A stretch of 64,000 nt of DNA from Methanosuratincola petrocarbonis (GTDB taxonomy: Archaea; Thermoproteota; Methanomethylicia; Methanomethylicales; Methanomethylicaceae), in assembly GCA_030522375.1 (NCBI GenBank), contig CP130488.1:744001-808000 (forward strand), in the 5' to 3' direction. Shown here piece after piece: positions 52,901 through 62,609 of the stretch; position 1 is the stretch's first letter; each line of letters opens with the position of its first letter. A program made the position numbers and the translations under genes. Below the pieces are notes generated by a model. The model saw only the letters and a list, made by a program, of their open reading frames with translations, was not told the origin of the DNA and ran no database searches.

Positions 52901-55794
52901 CCATCATAAGGGGATTGAAAGATGCAATCTAACCCGCAGGTCTGATCGCCTATGGAGTTTAAGTTGATAACCCCATCATAAGGGGATTGAAAGCTCTACT
53001 CGATACTGATGGCAATCGCGGAGGAGCAGTGTTTAAGTTGATAACCCCATCATAAGGGGATTGAAAGTCCCTCCCTTATCCCGAGCAATATGCCCCTCCA
53101 GCATTGGTTTAAGTTGATAACCCCATCATAAGGGGATTGAAAGCGAATGCAGCAAGCAACAGGTTTAGCCTGACTGCGAGTTTAAGTTGATAACCCCATC
53201 ATAAGGGGATTGAAAGCTACAAGCCTGTAAGCACCTTTCACAACGAACTTGTTGTTTAAGTTGATAACCCCATCATAAGGGGATTGAAAGTATTCTCACC
53301 AGAGTACTTTATAGGATATATGAAGTGTTTAAGTTGATAACCCCATCATAAGGGGATTGAAAGTGGGTTGGAGGGCGGTACACCTCGGATAGCTTGATCG
53401 CAGGTTTAAGTTGATAACCCCATCATAAGGGGATTGAAAGCGTGCCTGGCTCGCCTGGCGGTAGGCTTCCGCTGTGGTTTAAGTTGATAACCCCATCATA
53501 AGGGGATTGAAAGACCGCTACTTGCGGGTAGGCTGTGGCAAAATTAAACAGTTTAAGTTGATAACCCCATCATAAGGGGATTGAAAGCTCCGTCCTGTGT
53601 TTTCAGCATCCTGTATTGGAAATGTTTAAGTTGATAACCCCATCATAAGGGGATTGAAAGATCCATAGTCTTCCCGTCAAATTCTGTGGGGGGGCGTTTA
53701 AGTTGATAACCCCATCATAAGGGGATTGAAAGACCGCGTGGACTCCGCGCTCCCGCCGGGGTACATCTGGTTTAAGTTGATAACCCCATCATAAGGGGAT
53801 TGAAAGCTCACGGGATCGCATTCGACCACGAGCACGGCTTTAAGTTTAAGTTGATAACCCCATCATAAGGGGATTGAAAGTGTGGTGTAAAAATAGAGGA
53901 GTATTTAGGAACTCCCGGTTTAAGTTGATAACCCCATCATAAGGGGATTGAAAGAATGTTTCGATTATGGCTACTTTAAAAGGCAAAGCAGTTTAAGTTG
54001 ATAACCCCATCATAAGGGGATTGAAAGTTTTTCTCTTTTGATGTTTTATTTTACAACTATCCTTGTTTAAGTTGATAACCCCATCATAAGGGGATTGAAA
54101 GTCAATCCAATAAATAACCGTGTTCTCGTCTGGATACTGTTTAAGTTGATAACCCCATCATAAGGGGATTGAAAGTTAAATTGTTCCCAAGTAATCTCTG
54201 TTCCAAAATCTCGTTTAAGTTGATAACCCCATCATAAGGGGATTGAAAGCTAACCTTTAACTGCGCTTCAGTCTGCGGGTCTGCCTTGTTTAAGTTGATA
54301 ACCCCATCATAAGGGGATTGAAAGTTAGCAATAGGCAGTCCATTGAAGGCTTTGAATTTCCGTTTAAGTTGATAACCCCATCATAAGGGGATTGAAAGCT
54401 GATTAAAAATTTCAGACAGACTTTTTTGGTGTAGAGTTTAAGTTGATAACCCCATCATAAGGGGATTGAAAGTAAATTATATGAGTGCGACTTTAAATCA
54501 TATGAGGCGTTTAAGTTGATAACCCCATCATAAGGGGATTGAAAGTTTGATTGATAAACTTGTTCATCCAATATAGCATAAGGTTTAAGTTGATAACCCC
54601 ATCATAAGGGGATTGAAAGGTTGAAAGTGCCATGTATGAATTTCTTCGTTCATGACGTTTAAGTTGATAACCCCATCATAAGGGGATTGAAAGTATTGAA
54701 TAGTTCTTCAAGTAAATCATAGGATTCTTCGTTTAAGTTGATAACCCCATCATAAGGGGATTGAAAGTTCTACTACCCCTTAACTACTACGAGAATATAC
54801 CTTTGTTTAAGTTGATAACCCCATCATAAGGGGATTGAAAGACAAGAAGCGAACCTTCAGGTAAGCGATAGTACACGTTTAAGTTGATAACCCCATCATA
54901 AGGGGATTGAAAGAAGTCTTTGCCATTTTTCTTGAATAGAAAACAACGCGTTTAAGTTGATAACCCCATCATAAGGGGATTGAAAGTACGTCAGACATAA
55001 AGACACCACGTTTAATTACACAGTTTAAGTTGATAACCCCATCATAAGGGGATTGAAAGAGTATTTCGTTAATTTCCATCTCTGTAGCCATACACGTTTA
55101 AGTTGATAACCCCATCATAAGGGGATTGAAAGCTTACATAATCAACATTCTTGGGGTTCAATGAATTGAAGTTTAAGTTGATAACCCCATCATAAGGGGA
55201 TTGAAAGGAACCTGGGCCACCTGCAAAGGCTTGCAGTCTTGACAGTTTAAGTTGATAACCCCATCATAAGGGGATTGAAAGTCCCCGGCTTCGAGGGAAT
55301 GAACGCTGGAGTCGAGGTTTAAGTTGATAACCCCATCATAAGGGGATTGAAAGTGTTTTCAGGAAGTAGGCGAGGTGCTTGACGGTGAGGTTTAAGTTGA
55401 TAACCCCATCATAAGGGGATTGAAAGGCTGTCACCGCACTCGCACTTATCTTATCACTTGTTGTTTAAGTTGATAACCCCATCATAAGGGGATTGAAAGT
55501 TTAGGATATAAACAAACGGCATTTACTCAACCTCCAGTTTAAGTTGATAACCCCATCATAAGGGGATTGAAAGACCAATTATCTCTTTTTCTATGCTTTC
55601 CGCAGGCACTGTTTAAGTTGATAACCCCATCATAAGGGGATTGAAAGGCCGATCTTCTGGACTTGCCAATCTCCTTGACTGTCGTTTAAGTTGATAACCC
55701 CATCATAAGGGGATTGAAAGTGAGCGGGGACGATGATCTGGAAGAGACCGCCATCGAGTTTAAGTTGATAACCCCATCATAAGGGGATTGAAAG
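46936..55794 (+). CRISPR. CRISPR array, 121 repeats of 37 bases, 120 spacers
   Basis: The 37-base repeat begins GTTTAAGTTGATAACCCC and ends AAGGGGATTGAAAG, with a short dyad CCCC/GGGG. I counted 121 copies by start position; the mean unit is 73.5 bases, so spacers are about 35-39. Every copy I checked, including the last (55758-55794), looks identical. The ATTGAAAG end gives the usual 8-base 5' handle of crRNA, so transcription is left to right from the leader at 46762-46935. Confidence 0.98.
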
Positions 55795-55804
55795 ACAGAA
55801 AAAC

Positions 55805-55814
55805 TTTTTATATA
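55805..55814 (+). promoter_or_regulatory. TATA box of the effector cas operon
   Basis: TTTTTATATA starts ten bases after the last repeat and 20-30 bases before the csa5 ATG, so the effector message is probably leaderless and separate from the array transcript. Confidence 0.6.
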
Positions 55815-55834
55815 CTATTGAATAATTTTAATAT

Positions 55835-56191
55835 ATGAATGTTCAATTAGCCGAACCTAAAGATTTCAAAAACATAATAGGAATGCTTCGTTTCTTTGTT
55901 AGAATAAGAAACTACGGGTACATAGATAGAATGGGCAATGCACTAAAGTATGAATGTGTCGAAATGGCCCTTAAAGAAGCGCTTAGAAGCATAAAGTCAA
56001 TTAGAGACTCGGCAAGTATAGATGAGAAAGGGAGCCTGTACATACTAGACAGAGAAAAGAACAAGATCTATGTTCCATATTTACCATCCGAGGATGAAAT
56101 AAACATGTTTTTTGTGAAGACAAAGGAAGATATTGGATTAGCGCACCGAGTAGCAACCTATTCTCTTGCCTTTCCCGAAATAAGAGATTAA
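55835..56191 (+). CDS. csa5: Csa5-like Cascade small subunit (Cas11a)
   Basis: 118 residues, mostly helical, with MLRFFVRIRNYGYIDRMGNAL and an acidic C-terminal half. Size and place at the head of cas7-cas5-cas8a match Csa5. The similarity is low, as is usual for this family; position carries much of the assignment. AT-rich like the rest of the cassette. Confidence 0.75.
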   Translation: MNVQLAEPKDFKNIIGMLRFFVRIRNYGYIDRMGNALKYECVEMALKEALRSIKSIRDSASIDEKGSLYILDREKNKIYVPYLPSEDEINMFFVKTKEDIGLAHRVATYSLAFPEIRD

Positions 56192-56205
56192 AGGAGGTTA
56201 GAACG

Positions 56206-57174
56206 ATGTTCTTAAGCGTTGGTGTAGAATTTGAGGCCAATGTAGAAGCACTAAATATGGTCGAAACAGCAGGAAATTATGCAAAACATAGACGAGTTCC
56301 GTATTTGGTAATGCGCGAAGGTAAATTGTCAGCAGTATATGTTCCAGCAATAAGTGGTGAAAGCATATCGCATGCTTACCAAGAATTTCTAGTAGAAGAA
56401 GGAAAAAATTTGCCAATATGTAGCTACTGCAGAAGAGGCGAATACTTCAAATCAATGAACAAAGAACATGCCAAAGAAAAATTCCACGATGGGGAAGTTC
56501 CGGAAAAGGTTGAAATCTTGGAAGAAGGAATCATTAGGAACTGCGTTGTCGAAGACATTGGAGGATTTCTTTATGCTGAGGCGCCACCAGTTAAACGCAC
56601 TTCAGCATTCCAAGTTAGCTACGCACTACCGGTTAAGGAGTATGCGTTAGAATCTGTGATCGAGCCCCAACTTCAAGCTAGACACGCCCAAATGAAAAAA
56701 ATCGAAACAGAAAAAGATAAAGATGGAAAGGCGCAGGAACAGATGATATATTATGTGGAGACAGGAAGTGCATTATACGGTTTCACATTCAATTTAGATT
56801 TTGAAAAAATCGGTTACAGCTCTATCCAAGGAAAACCTCTATTTGACGCAGAGGAATTGAAGCAAAGAAGAAGGATCGCCTCATATGCACTACTTAGAAT
56901 GCTCTCTTCACAGCAATTCGGGGCAAAGCTCAGTAGGTTTTTCCCTGTTGGAGGCATTACTTCACTTGTTATAAGTTTGACAACGAAACCATTTACTGTG
57001 ACATCACCAATATACAAAGGGTTCGCAGATTCAACGAAAAAAAGACTCGAGGTATTAAAAATGGTATTTGGTGAAGACAGTGTATTATACAAAATGGGTG
57101 AAGGAGGACTTGACTCTCCAGAGGCGGTTTTAGGCGAGATCATAAAAAACCTCCAAAATAAAGAAATCATATAG
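56206..57174 (+). CDS. cas7: Cas7 (Csa2) crRNA-binding backbone protein
   Basis: 322 residues, RAMP-type fold. FLSVGVEFEANVEALNMVETAGNY at the N-terminus, VKRTSAFQVSYALPVKEYALESVIEPQLQARHA, and RMLSSQQFGAKLSRFFPVGGITSLVIS are typical of Csa2. Several copies coat the crRNA in Cascade. AGGAGGT lies ten bases before the ATG. Confidence 0.93.
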   Translation: MFLSVGVEFEANVEALNMVETAGNYAKHRRVPYLVMREGKLSAVYVPAISGESISHAYQEFLVEEGKNLPICSYCRRGEYFKSMNKEHAKEKFHDGEVPEKVEILEEGIIRNCVVEDIGGFLYAEAPPVKRTSAFQVSYALPVKEYALESVIEPQLQARHAQMKKIETEKDKDGKAQEQMIYYVETGSALYGFTFNLDFEKIGYSSIQGKPLFDAEELKQRRRIASYALLRMLSSQQFGAKLSRFFPVGGITSLVISLTTKPFTVTSPIYKGFADSTKKRLEVLKMVFGEDSVLYKMGEGGLDSPEAVLGEIIKNLQNKEII

Positions 57175-57207
57175 ACAATATGATATAAACGTGGTAGAAG
57201 GGGGAGG

Positions 57208-58035
57208 GTGCCTGCGTTTTCGAATTCCTCAGCCTTAAGCACTTCAGAACAATTAGCTTACGTCAGGGCAAGAATCGTTAGTTCTGGCATAATAGCGATT
57301 AGAAGACTTCCGCAAAGCAAATTTAGGTCAGCATTTAACTTTCCACCACCAAGTACTTTAATTGGGGCATTACTTTATCCATTGTTAAGAGACCTCGAAA
57401 AAAAAGAAATTGTATATGAAATTTTAGAAATGCCAAATAGACCTAGAATGGTGTCAAAACTCGAGATAGCACCTAAAAGCATAGTGGAAAAATATAAGAC
57501 TTTAGTTAAAAATGTCGCAATAAATATTATTGGAGAGAATTTAATATACGGAAGTTTACTTAAGATCAATTGGTACGATACTCATCCAAAACGAATGAAG
57601 GCAAAGCAGGCGGCCACATCCTTGCCATTCACACTTTATTATGGAAATTTTGACCATGCATTTAACGTTATTTACCTTATAGATCTTAATAAACTGGAAG
57701 CGTTTAATTTATCATTAAAAGACGTTGCCAGAGCAGCCTATGGGGTTTCAAGACTCGGAAGCCGTGAGAGTGTCGTATACTCAGACGTAGTATCTTTTGG
57801 ACATGTTCAAATTAAAGAAGCTGAAGAGACCAAAACTGCTTATTCTTTTACTTTAGATAATTCCAAATCCATTTTTGGTAGCTACTCATTACAACAAGTT
57901 AGCGATTGGAGGGTTGAGGTTACAAACCCGGAAAAGGCTCCAAAGATCCTAGTGGTTTACCCAAAAGAAAGTGTTAAAGTAACGGGTAAATTGATGGCGG
58001 CTGAAATCGAGGGCGACTGCATTGTTGTCGAATGA
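57208..58035 (+). CDS. cas5: Cas5a, Cascade 5'-handle-binding subunit
   Basis: 275 residues. SKFRSAFNFPPPSTLIGALLYPLLRDL is the Cas5 N-terminal signature (P-P-x-S/T-T-L-I-G-A-L), and YGVSRLGSRESVV and SFGHVQI follow. Binds the 5' handle and Cas8a. The GTG start abuts a strong G-rich Shine-Dalgarno run (57200-57206) with no spacer, so the exact start is uncertain. Confidence 0.85.
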   Translation: MPAFSNSSALSTSEQLAYVRARIVSSGIIAIRRLPQSKFRSAFNFPPPSTLIGALLYPLLRDLEKKEIVYEILEMPNRPRMVSKLEIAPKSIVEKYKTLVKNVAINIIGENLIYGSLLKINWYDTHPKRMKAKQAATSLPFTLYYGNFDHAFNVIYLIDLNKLEAFNLSLKDVARAAYGVSRLGSRESVVYSDVVSFGHVQIKEAEETKTAYSFTLDNSKSIFGSYSLQQVSDWRVEVTNPEKAPKILVVYPKESVKVTGKLMAAEIEGDCIVVE

Positions 58036-59185
58036 AACGAGAGAATTATTAGAAAATCTTTACGTCCCAGATACAATAGGTTACGTCGCTAGGGAGTTGA
58101 TATATCAAGCAGTAGCCTACATCTTGATTCAAGATGATGAGCCGAGCCAGATATTTACGGAACAAAAAAAGGAAAAAAGTGAGTTAATAATTTCAACAAA
58201 ATTGGTCAAAAATGACAAGGTCTCTTATTCAAAAGTTTTCAAAAAATGGTTTGGATGTACGGAACCTCCACAAAATTACTACGAAACTATGCTTAGTGTT
58301 GTAAATAACGTAGGAGAGCTTTTAGAGAGGGGGCAAATTGACATTAAACAATCGCTCACTACGATTCATCCCGATCAATTAGGCAAGAAGTACCAAGGCG
58401 AATATGCTATATTGCCAGCCCCCATAAAGCAGATAGAGTATTTTGAGAGATCTACATTCGGTTTCCCGACGCGAGGAGGAAAAAGTATGGTCAAGCTCGA
58501 TCCAGTTTGGATATCGTTACTCTCACTTGGCTATCTGACAGGTTTTGCTGGGTATTATGACGGGAAATATTGTATAATATTTAAAGCTGGACTTATGCAA
58601 CATCTTAAAGATACAATTTTTTTGAAGAAGGTAATTGATACTTTGAGGGGGTTAACCGAGACTCATATTAAAAGAAGGCCATCACTAGATAAAGAAGAGA
58701 TCTATAAACTTGATCTGTCCTTGTCGTTAGCGGAGACACAGACAGGTATAGAAAAAGAAGTTTTTCCATATTACCTTGTTACCACTGAAATGCAGGGAAG
58801 AGCATATACATCCACAAGCAGTTTTGAAGTTAATATAATCCCGTACTATAATTTTTCAGTGAAATATTTGGAAACTTTGAAGAGTTCAGGCATGCTTGGA
58901 ACTCCTACAGAAAATTTTCTACGAAAGTTGTTAGAAACTGCAAGAACCGAATTAAGCTCTAAAGCAGTTTCGGGAGATACCGATCTGACGGCATTTATAG
59001 TTGTTAAAGATTTATATCGTGCAATTTCCTCAAGCAATCGACATTATGCCGAAGAAACATTACACAAACTCTTTAGGAAGTTAAACATGTTATCTCAATC
59101 AGGCAATAAGGAATGCACATGGGCTCGCAAGCTCTACAAATTTGGCACCCAAGCTAATTTGAAAGCCATGCTTTCGGGCATTTAA
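58022..59185 (+). CDS. cas8a: Cas8a-like Cascade large subunit
   Basis: 387 residues starting TTG at 58022, overlapping cas5 by 14 bases. Mixed helical, with IKQIEYFERSTFGFPTRGGKSMVKLDPVWISLLSLGY in the middle. Sequence similarity of this family is weak; the size and place between cas5 and cas3' support Cas8a, the PAM-reading subunit. Confidence 0.7.
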   Translation: MLSNETRELLENLYVPDTIGYVARELIYQAVAYILIQDDEPSQIFTEQKKEKSELIISTKLVKNDKVSYSKVFKKWFGCTEPPQNYYETMLSVVNNVGELLERGQIDIKQSLTTIHPDQLGKKYQGEYAILPAPIKQIEYFERSTFGFPTRGGKSMVKLDPVWISLLSLGYLTGFAGYYDGKYCIIFKAGLMQHLKDTIFLKKVIDTLRGLTETHIKRRPSLDKEEIYKLDLSLSLAETQTGIEKEVFPYYLVTTEMQGRAYTSTSSFEVNIIPYYNFSVKYLETLKSSGMLGTPTENFLRKLLETARTELSSKAVSGDTDLTAFIVVKDLYRAISSSNRHYAEETLHKLFRKLNMLSQSGNKECTWARKLYKFGTQANLKAMLSGI

Positions 59186-59201
59186 GTTTTGGTGATACCT
59201 A

Positions 59202-60779
59202 TTGAGCATATTCCAAGAATCATATGCCACAATTATTGAAAAACTAGGAGGTAAGGGCGGTTCAGAAAGGCCGTTAAACTTGGAGATTATCAAAAGTGTT
59301 GAAAATGAAACTGGAAGCTTTATTTATCTTTTGAAAGCACCCACAGGTTATGGAAAAACGTCCGTAAGTTGGTCACTTGCACTCGGTGCAACGAAAAATT
59401 GCACATTTTTTAATAACATAATTCACGTTCTACCTCTCAGGAGCATTATAGAAGACATTCAAAGGCGCTCAAAAAATTACTTTCCCGAATATTTTTCTGC
59501 TGTTAAAATGATGGGAGTGTCTGACGAAATTTTTCATTTATATCCTTTCAACATTACTACGGTAGATACTTTTGTTTGGGATACTCTAAAACTTAACACA
59601 AAGAAAATTAAGAGAATTAAAGAAGGGAAAGAGTTTGGATATGATTTCCTTACCCAGGCGACAATATTAAATTCATTAGTATTTTTTGACGAGGCGCATT
59701 ATGTTATTGAAGATGAGATGATGAGAGAGGCTTTCGGCATTGTTCTTAACTTTCTTTTTTCTTTAAGAGTTCCAATTATAGTGTCTTCTGCCACAATACC
59801 ACAAAGTCACAAAGAAGTATTTGAATGGTTTGCACGACAAAACGAATACACATTTAAAACATTTGAGCCTAGACCTTCAGATCCATATATTGAACGTGAA
59901 AGAAGTAAAAGATTGACGATAGATTTTAAGCTGATTAAGCCTTTTGAGCCCAAAAGCATATCAAGCATAGTTTCAGAATCTACTATGAACCTAGTAATAA
60001 TGAACACCGTAAAAAAGGCAGTGGATGTCTACAATAGTTTGGAAGCGAAATACACAGGGAAAAAACTTCTACTGCATGGTAAAATGAAACCCTCACATAG
60101 GAAACAGATTCTCGATAAACTGGAAAATTTAAAAAACAAACCATTTATACTTGTATGTACTCAAGTCGTTGAGGCAGGCGTCGACATATCTTCTAATAAT
60201 CTGGTAACCGAGCTTGCTCCTCCAAATCAGCTTATCCAAAGAATGGGTCGTGTTGCAAGATACGAAGAAGAGAGTGCTAAAATAACCATCATTAATACAG
60301 GAGAAAGTTCCCCATATAACGAGTATCTTCTTCAGGAGAGTTACAGATGGCTCGAGATTAATAAGCAAACATTTCACCCTAGGTTGCCTGAACTTTACCA
60401 GCCTTTTTTGGAGACAGTTTATAAAGGAGCTACAAATCTAAAATCTTCTTTGTGTAGACATCGAAAAGTAGTAAACTCACTTCTAGATTTGAGAACAAGG
60501 TCAAATGAAATTCTCGATCAGATCGAGCAAATAATAAGAAGGGAAGGGTTTCTCAGAAGATTTTCACTACCAGTTTCAGTAGATGGTGAAATAATATTAT
60601 TTGATCCAAAAGAGGTTGAAAAATTATATAATAAAGGGGAAATAGAACTCCAAGGTTATAGTAAACAAGAAAGACCGGATTTCTATCAATTGGCAAAATT
60701 ACTTGCACTAGGTAAACGCGTAGATTTGACATATACAGGTCATTATGACGAGGAGAAGGGCATAGTTGTATGGGAATGA
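59202..60779 (+). CDS. cas3: Cas3' helicase
   Basis: 525 residues, SF2 helicase. KAPTGYGKTSVSW (motif I), VFFDEAHYVIEDE (motif II), VSSATIP (motif III), CTQVVEAGVDISSN (motif V) and IQRMGRVAR (motif VI). Unwinds and feeds target DNA to the HD nuclease, which is a separate gene here as in type I-A. TTG start at 59202. Confidence 0.95.
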   Translation: MSIFQESYATIIEKLGGKGGSERPLNLEIIKSVENETGSFIYLLKAPTGYGKTSVSWSLALGATKNCTFFNNIIHVLPLRSIIEDIQRRSKNYFPEYFSAVKMMGVSDEIFHLYPFNITTVDTFVWDTLKLNTKKIKRIKEGKEFGYDFLTQATILNSLVFFDEAHYVIEDEMMREAFGIVLNFLFSLRVPIIVSSATIPQSHKEVFEWFARQNEYTFKTFEPRPSDPYIERERSKRLTIDFKLIKPFEPKSISSIVSESTMNLVIMNTVKKAVDVYNSLEAKYTGKKLLLHGKMKPSHRKQILDKLENLKNKPFILVCTQVVEAGVDISSNNLVTELAPPNQLIQRMGRVARYEEESAKITIINTGESSPYNEYLLQESYRWLEINKQTFHPRLPELYQPFLETVYKGATNLKSSLCRHRKVVNSLLDLRTRSNEILDQIEQIIRREGFLRRFSLPVSVDGEIILFDPKEVEKLYNKGEIELQGYSKQERPDFYQLAKLLALGKRVDLTYTGHYDEEKGIVVWE

Positions 60780-61471
60780 TTAAAGAGAACAATAACAATA
60801 AGGCAAAAAGTTGCGGAGCGTTTTCTTATTTTAAGGATAATAAACCAGTTGAGCTTTTAGAATATCATATAAAGAAAGGGTTAGAGGCAATAGATCTCTT
60901 CTCAAAAAGAAAATATTATTTGCTATTAGCAAGGCAATTACAGTGCGATTCAGAAGAAGCGAGGAAGGTTTTATACATAGCTTACATTATGCATGATGTG
61001 GGAAAATGCATAGAAGAATATCAAAAGGGGAAAAAAAGTTTCATGGGACACGAATTTTATTCGGCAGCAGTAATTTTAAAATCTGAATTGGAACTTGATC
61101 CGAGATTAAAAGACATAGTTGCATTAACTGTGATGCTTCACCATCACACGATGCCATGGAGGATTTCAAAAATAGATAACAGGCCAGTACACATATGTTA
61201 CGAGGGTAAAGAGAGTGTTGAAAAGATTTTGAATGAACGGATAAAATTAAAGGTGAATTTAATTGAGGACATTAGCTACGTTTACGATATAGTATCTGAA
61301 CTGGTTAGTCGCGCCAGAGATAGAAAATTGATGGAAGGAGTATACGCATTACTTATACCAGTTATGGTCGCAGACGACTATGCAGCATCCGTTAGAGGAG
61401 GCAACTCGTGTTTAGGACGCGAAGCTGTCAATGTGGTAAACATATACAGGAGTATTTTAGAAGAGAGTTAA
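60770..61471 (+). CDS. Cas3'' HD nuclease
   Basis: 233 residues. LEYHIKKGLEA gives the first His, YIMHDVGK the HD pair, GHEFYS and MLHHHTMPW further metal ligands, and VADDYAASVRG the last Asp. Cuts target DNA. It overlaps the Cas3' stop by ten bases; the second in-frame ATG at 60776 overlaps it as ATGA. Confidence 0.92.
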   Translation: MGMIKENNNNKAKSCGAFSYFKDNKPVELLEYHIKKGLEAIDLFSKRKYYLLLARQLQCDSEEARKVLYIAYIMHDVGKCIEEYQKGKKSFMGHEFYSAAVILKSELELDPRLKDIVALTVMLHHHTMPWRISKIDNRPVHICYEGKESVEKILNERIKLKVNLIEDISYVYDIVSELVSRARDRKLMEGVYALLIPVMVADDYAASVRGGNSCLGREAVNVVNIYRSILEES

Positions 61472-61485
61472 ATAAAATAAAAAGC

Positions 61486-61494
61486 TTTTATATA
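61486..61494 (+). promoter_or_regulatory. TATA box upstream of cas6
   Basis: TTTTATATA just after the end of the effector operon, placing transcription start near 61517. This leaves a leader of about 95 bases before cas6. Confidence 0.55.
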
Positions 61495-61609
61495 GGTAAA
61501 AGAATTGCTATTAGTTGAAAATTAAAGATCCTGCAGGAAGGGCAAAGATAATAGACTTTGCGAGAGCATACTTAATCTTGCTTTATCCATATCATCATTT
61601 TGTGGGGGT

Positions 61610-62410
61610 ATTAAGATTCTCACAGAGCTTGAGTTCGTTTTGAGGGCGGAAGAGGACATCCAACTTCCTCACTACACAGGACACATCGCAAGGGGCATAC
61701 TGCTCAACCTTATAAAAAACGCCAATCCTTCCTCTTCCCAAGAACTTCATGAGGCGAACATTCTCAAGCCATACTCTGTCACGCCCCTCTTTTTTAAGAG
61801 CAAGATGAGAACAGAGTCAGGATACCTGTTGGACTCGTCCTCACAATGCACTTTCAGGATACGTTTCTTAAAAGCCAAATATGTACCCGAGATACTAAAG
61901 AATTTTGAAAGTAAGAACAGTTTGATGCTGAAAAACAAAACACTAAGGGTGGAATCGCTTAGGGTAAAGTCGCTTGAATACGAAGAGCTAAAAGAAAGTC
62001 CTTCTGTAGGAAAAATCCATTTTGAATTTGTCACACCAACAAGGTTTTCGGCCCTAGGGAGGGATCGAGAATATCTCTTCCCTGAGCCGAGAAAGATTTT
62101 TGGCGGGTTGATCAAAATATGGAACGATTTCTCTGGATTCCCTTTCTCCCCAAGCGACTGTGAAGATTACATCAACTGGCTTGGACGGGAGAGTTGGATC
62201 ACGCATTATTCTCTGCAGACCGAGTTGCGAAACACAAGGAAGGGCAAAGTTGTCGGCTTCACAGGGAGGACAACATTAGCCTTTGGAGAAAGCGAAAGAT
62301 GGAGGAAGGTAACTGCCATCCTTGCTAGACTATCGGAATTCTCTAATATAGGAAAAGGCAGGACGTCAGGCTTTGGGGTTGTCAGAGCACGCTTGTATTC
62401 AAAGCAATGA
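61610..62410 (+). CDS. cas6: Cas6 crRNA-processing endoribonuclease
   Basis: About 266 residues, RAMP fold. IKILTELEFVLRAEEDIQLPHYTGHIARGILL forms the first ferredoxin unit, and the C-terminal NIGKGRTSGFGVVRARL is the G-rich loop hallmark. The only usual start is the TTG at 61640, which would remove strand 1; the frame upstream reads GGGGGT ATT AAG ATT CTC, so an ATT start at 61610 is proposed. GC content is higher than in cas3''. The 130 bases before it also hold a 43-codon frame from a TTG at 61515, probably not a gene. Confidence 0.9.
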   Translation: MKILTELEFVLRAEEDIQLPHYTGHIARGILLNLIKNANPSSSQELHEANILKPYSVTPLFFKSKMRTESGYLLDSSSQCTFRIRFLKAKYVPEILKNFESKNSLMLKNKTLRVESLRVKSLEYEELKESPSVGKIHFEFVTPTRFSALGRDREYLFPEPRKIFGGLIKIWNDFSGFPFSPSDCEDYINWLGRESWITHYSLQTELRNTRKGKVVGFTGRTTLAFGESERWRKVTAILARLSEFSNIGKGRTSGFGVVRARLYSKQ

Positions 62411-62609
62411 TACAGGCACTTATCAAGCCTTCAAAGGACTCAAGAAAATAGAGTATTATCCTCAGCCGAAAATCCCTCATTGCAGAATAGCTTTCCCTCA
62501 TTAGGAGCGCTTGCTGCACTAGGCATAGTGGTACCATTAATTGCGAGGGCGCACGGCTTGCCTTGCAGAACCCCTCTGAGAAGCATTCCCATGTTTAAGG
62601 CTACAAGGT

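Noticed and set aside
61515..61640. 43-codon gene before cas6
   Set aside because: TTG start only, no homology recognised, and it overlaps the likely N-terminal coding part of cas6.
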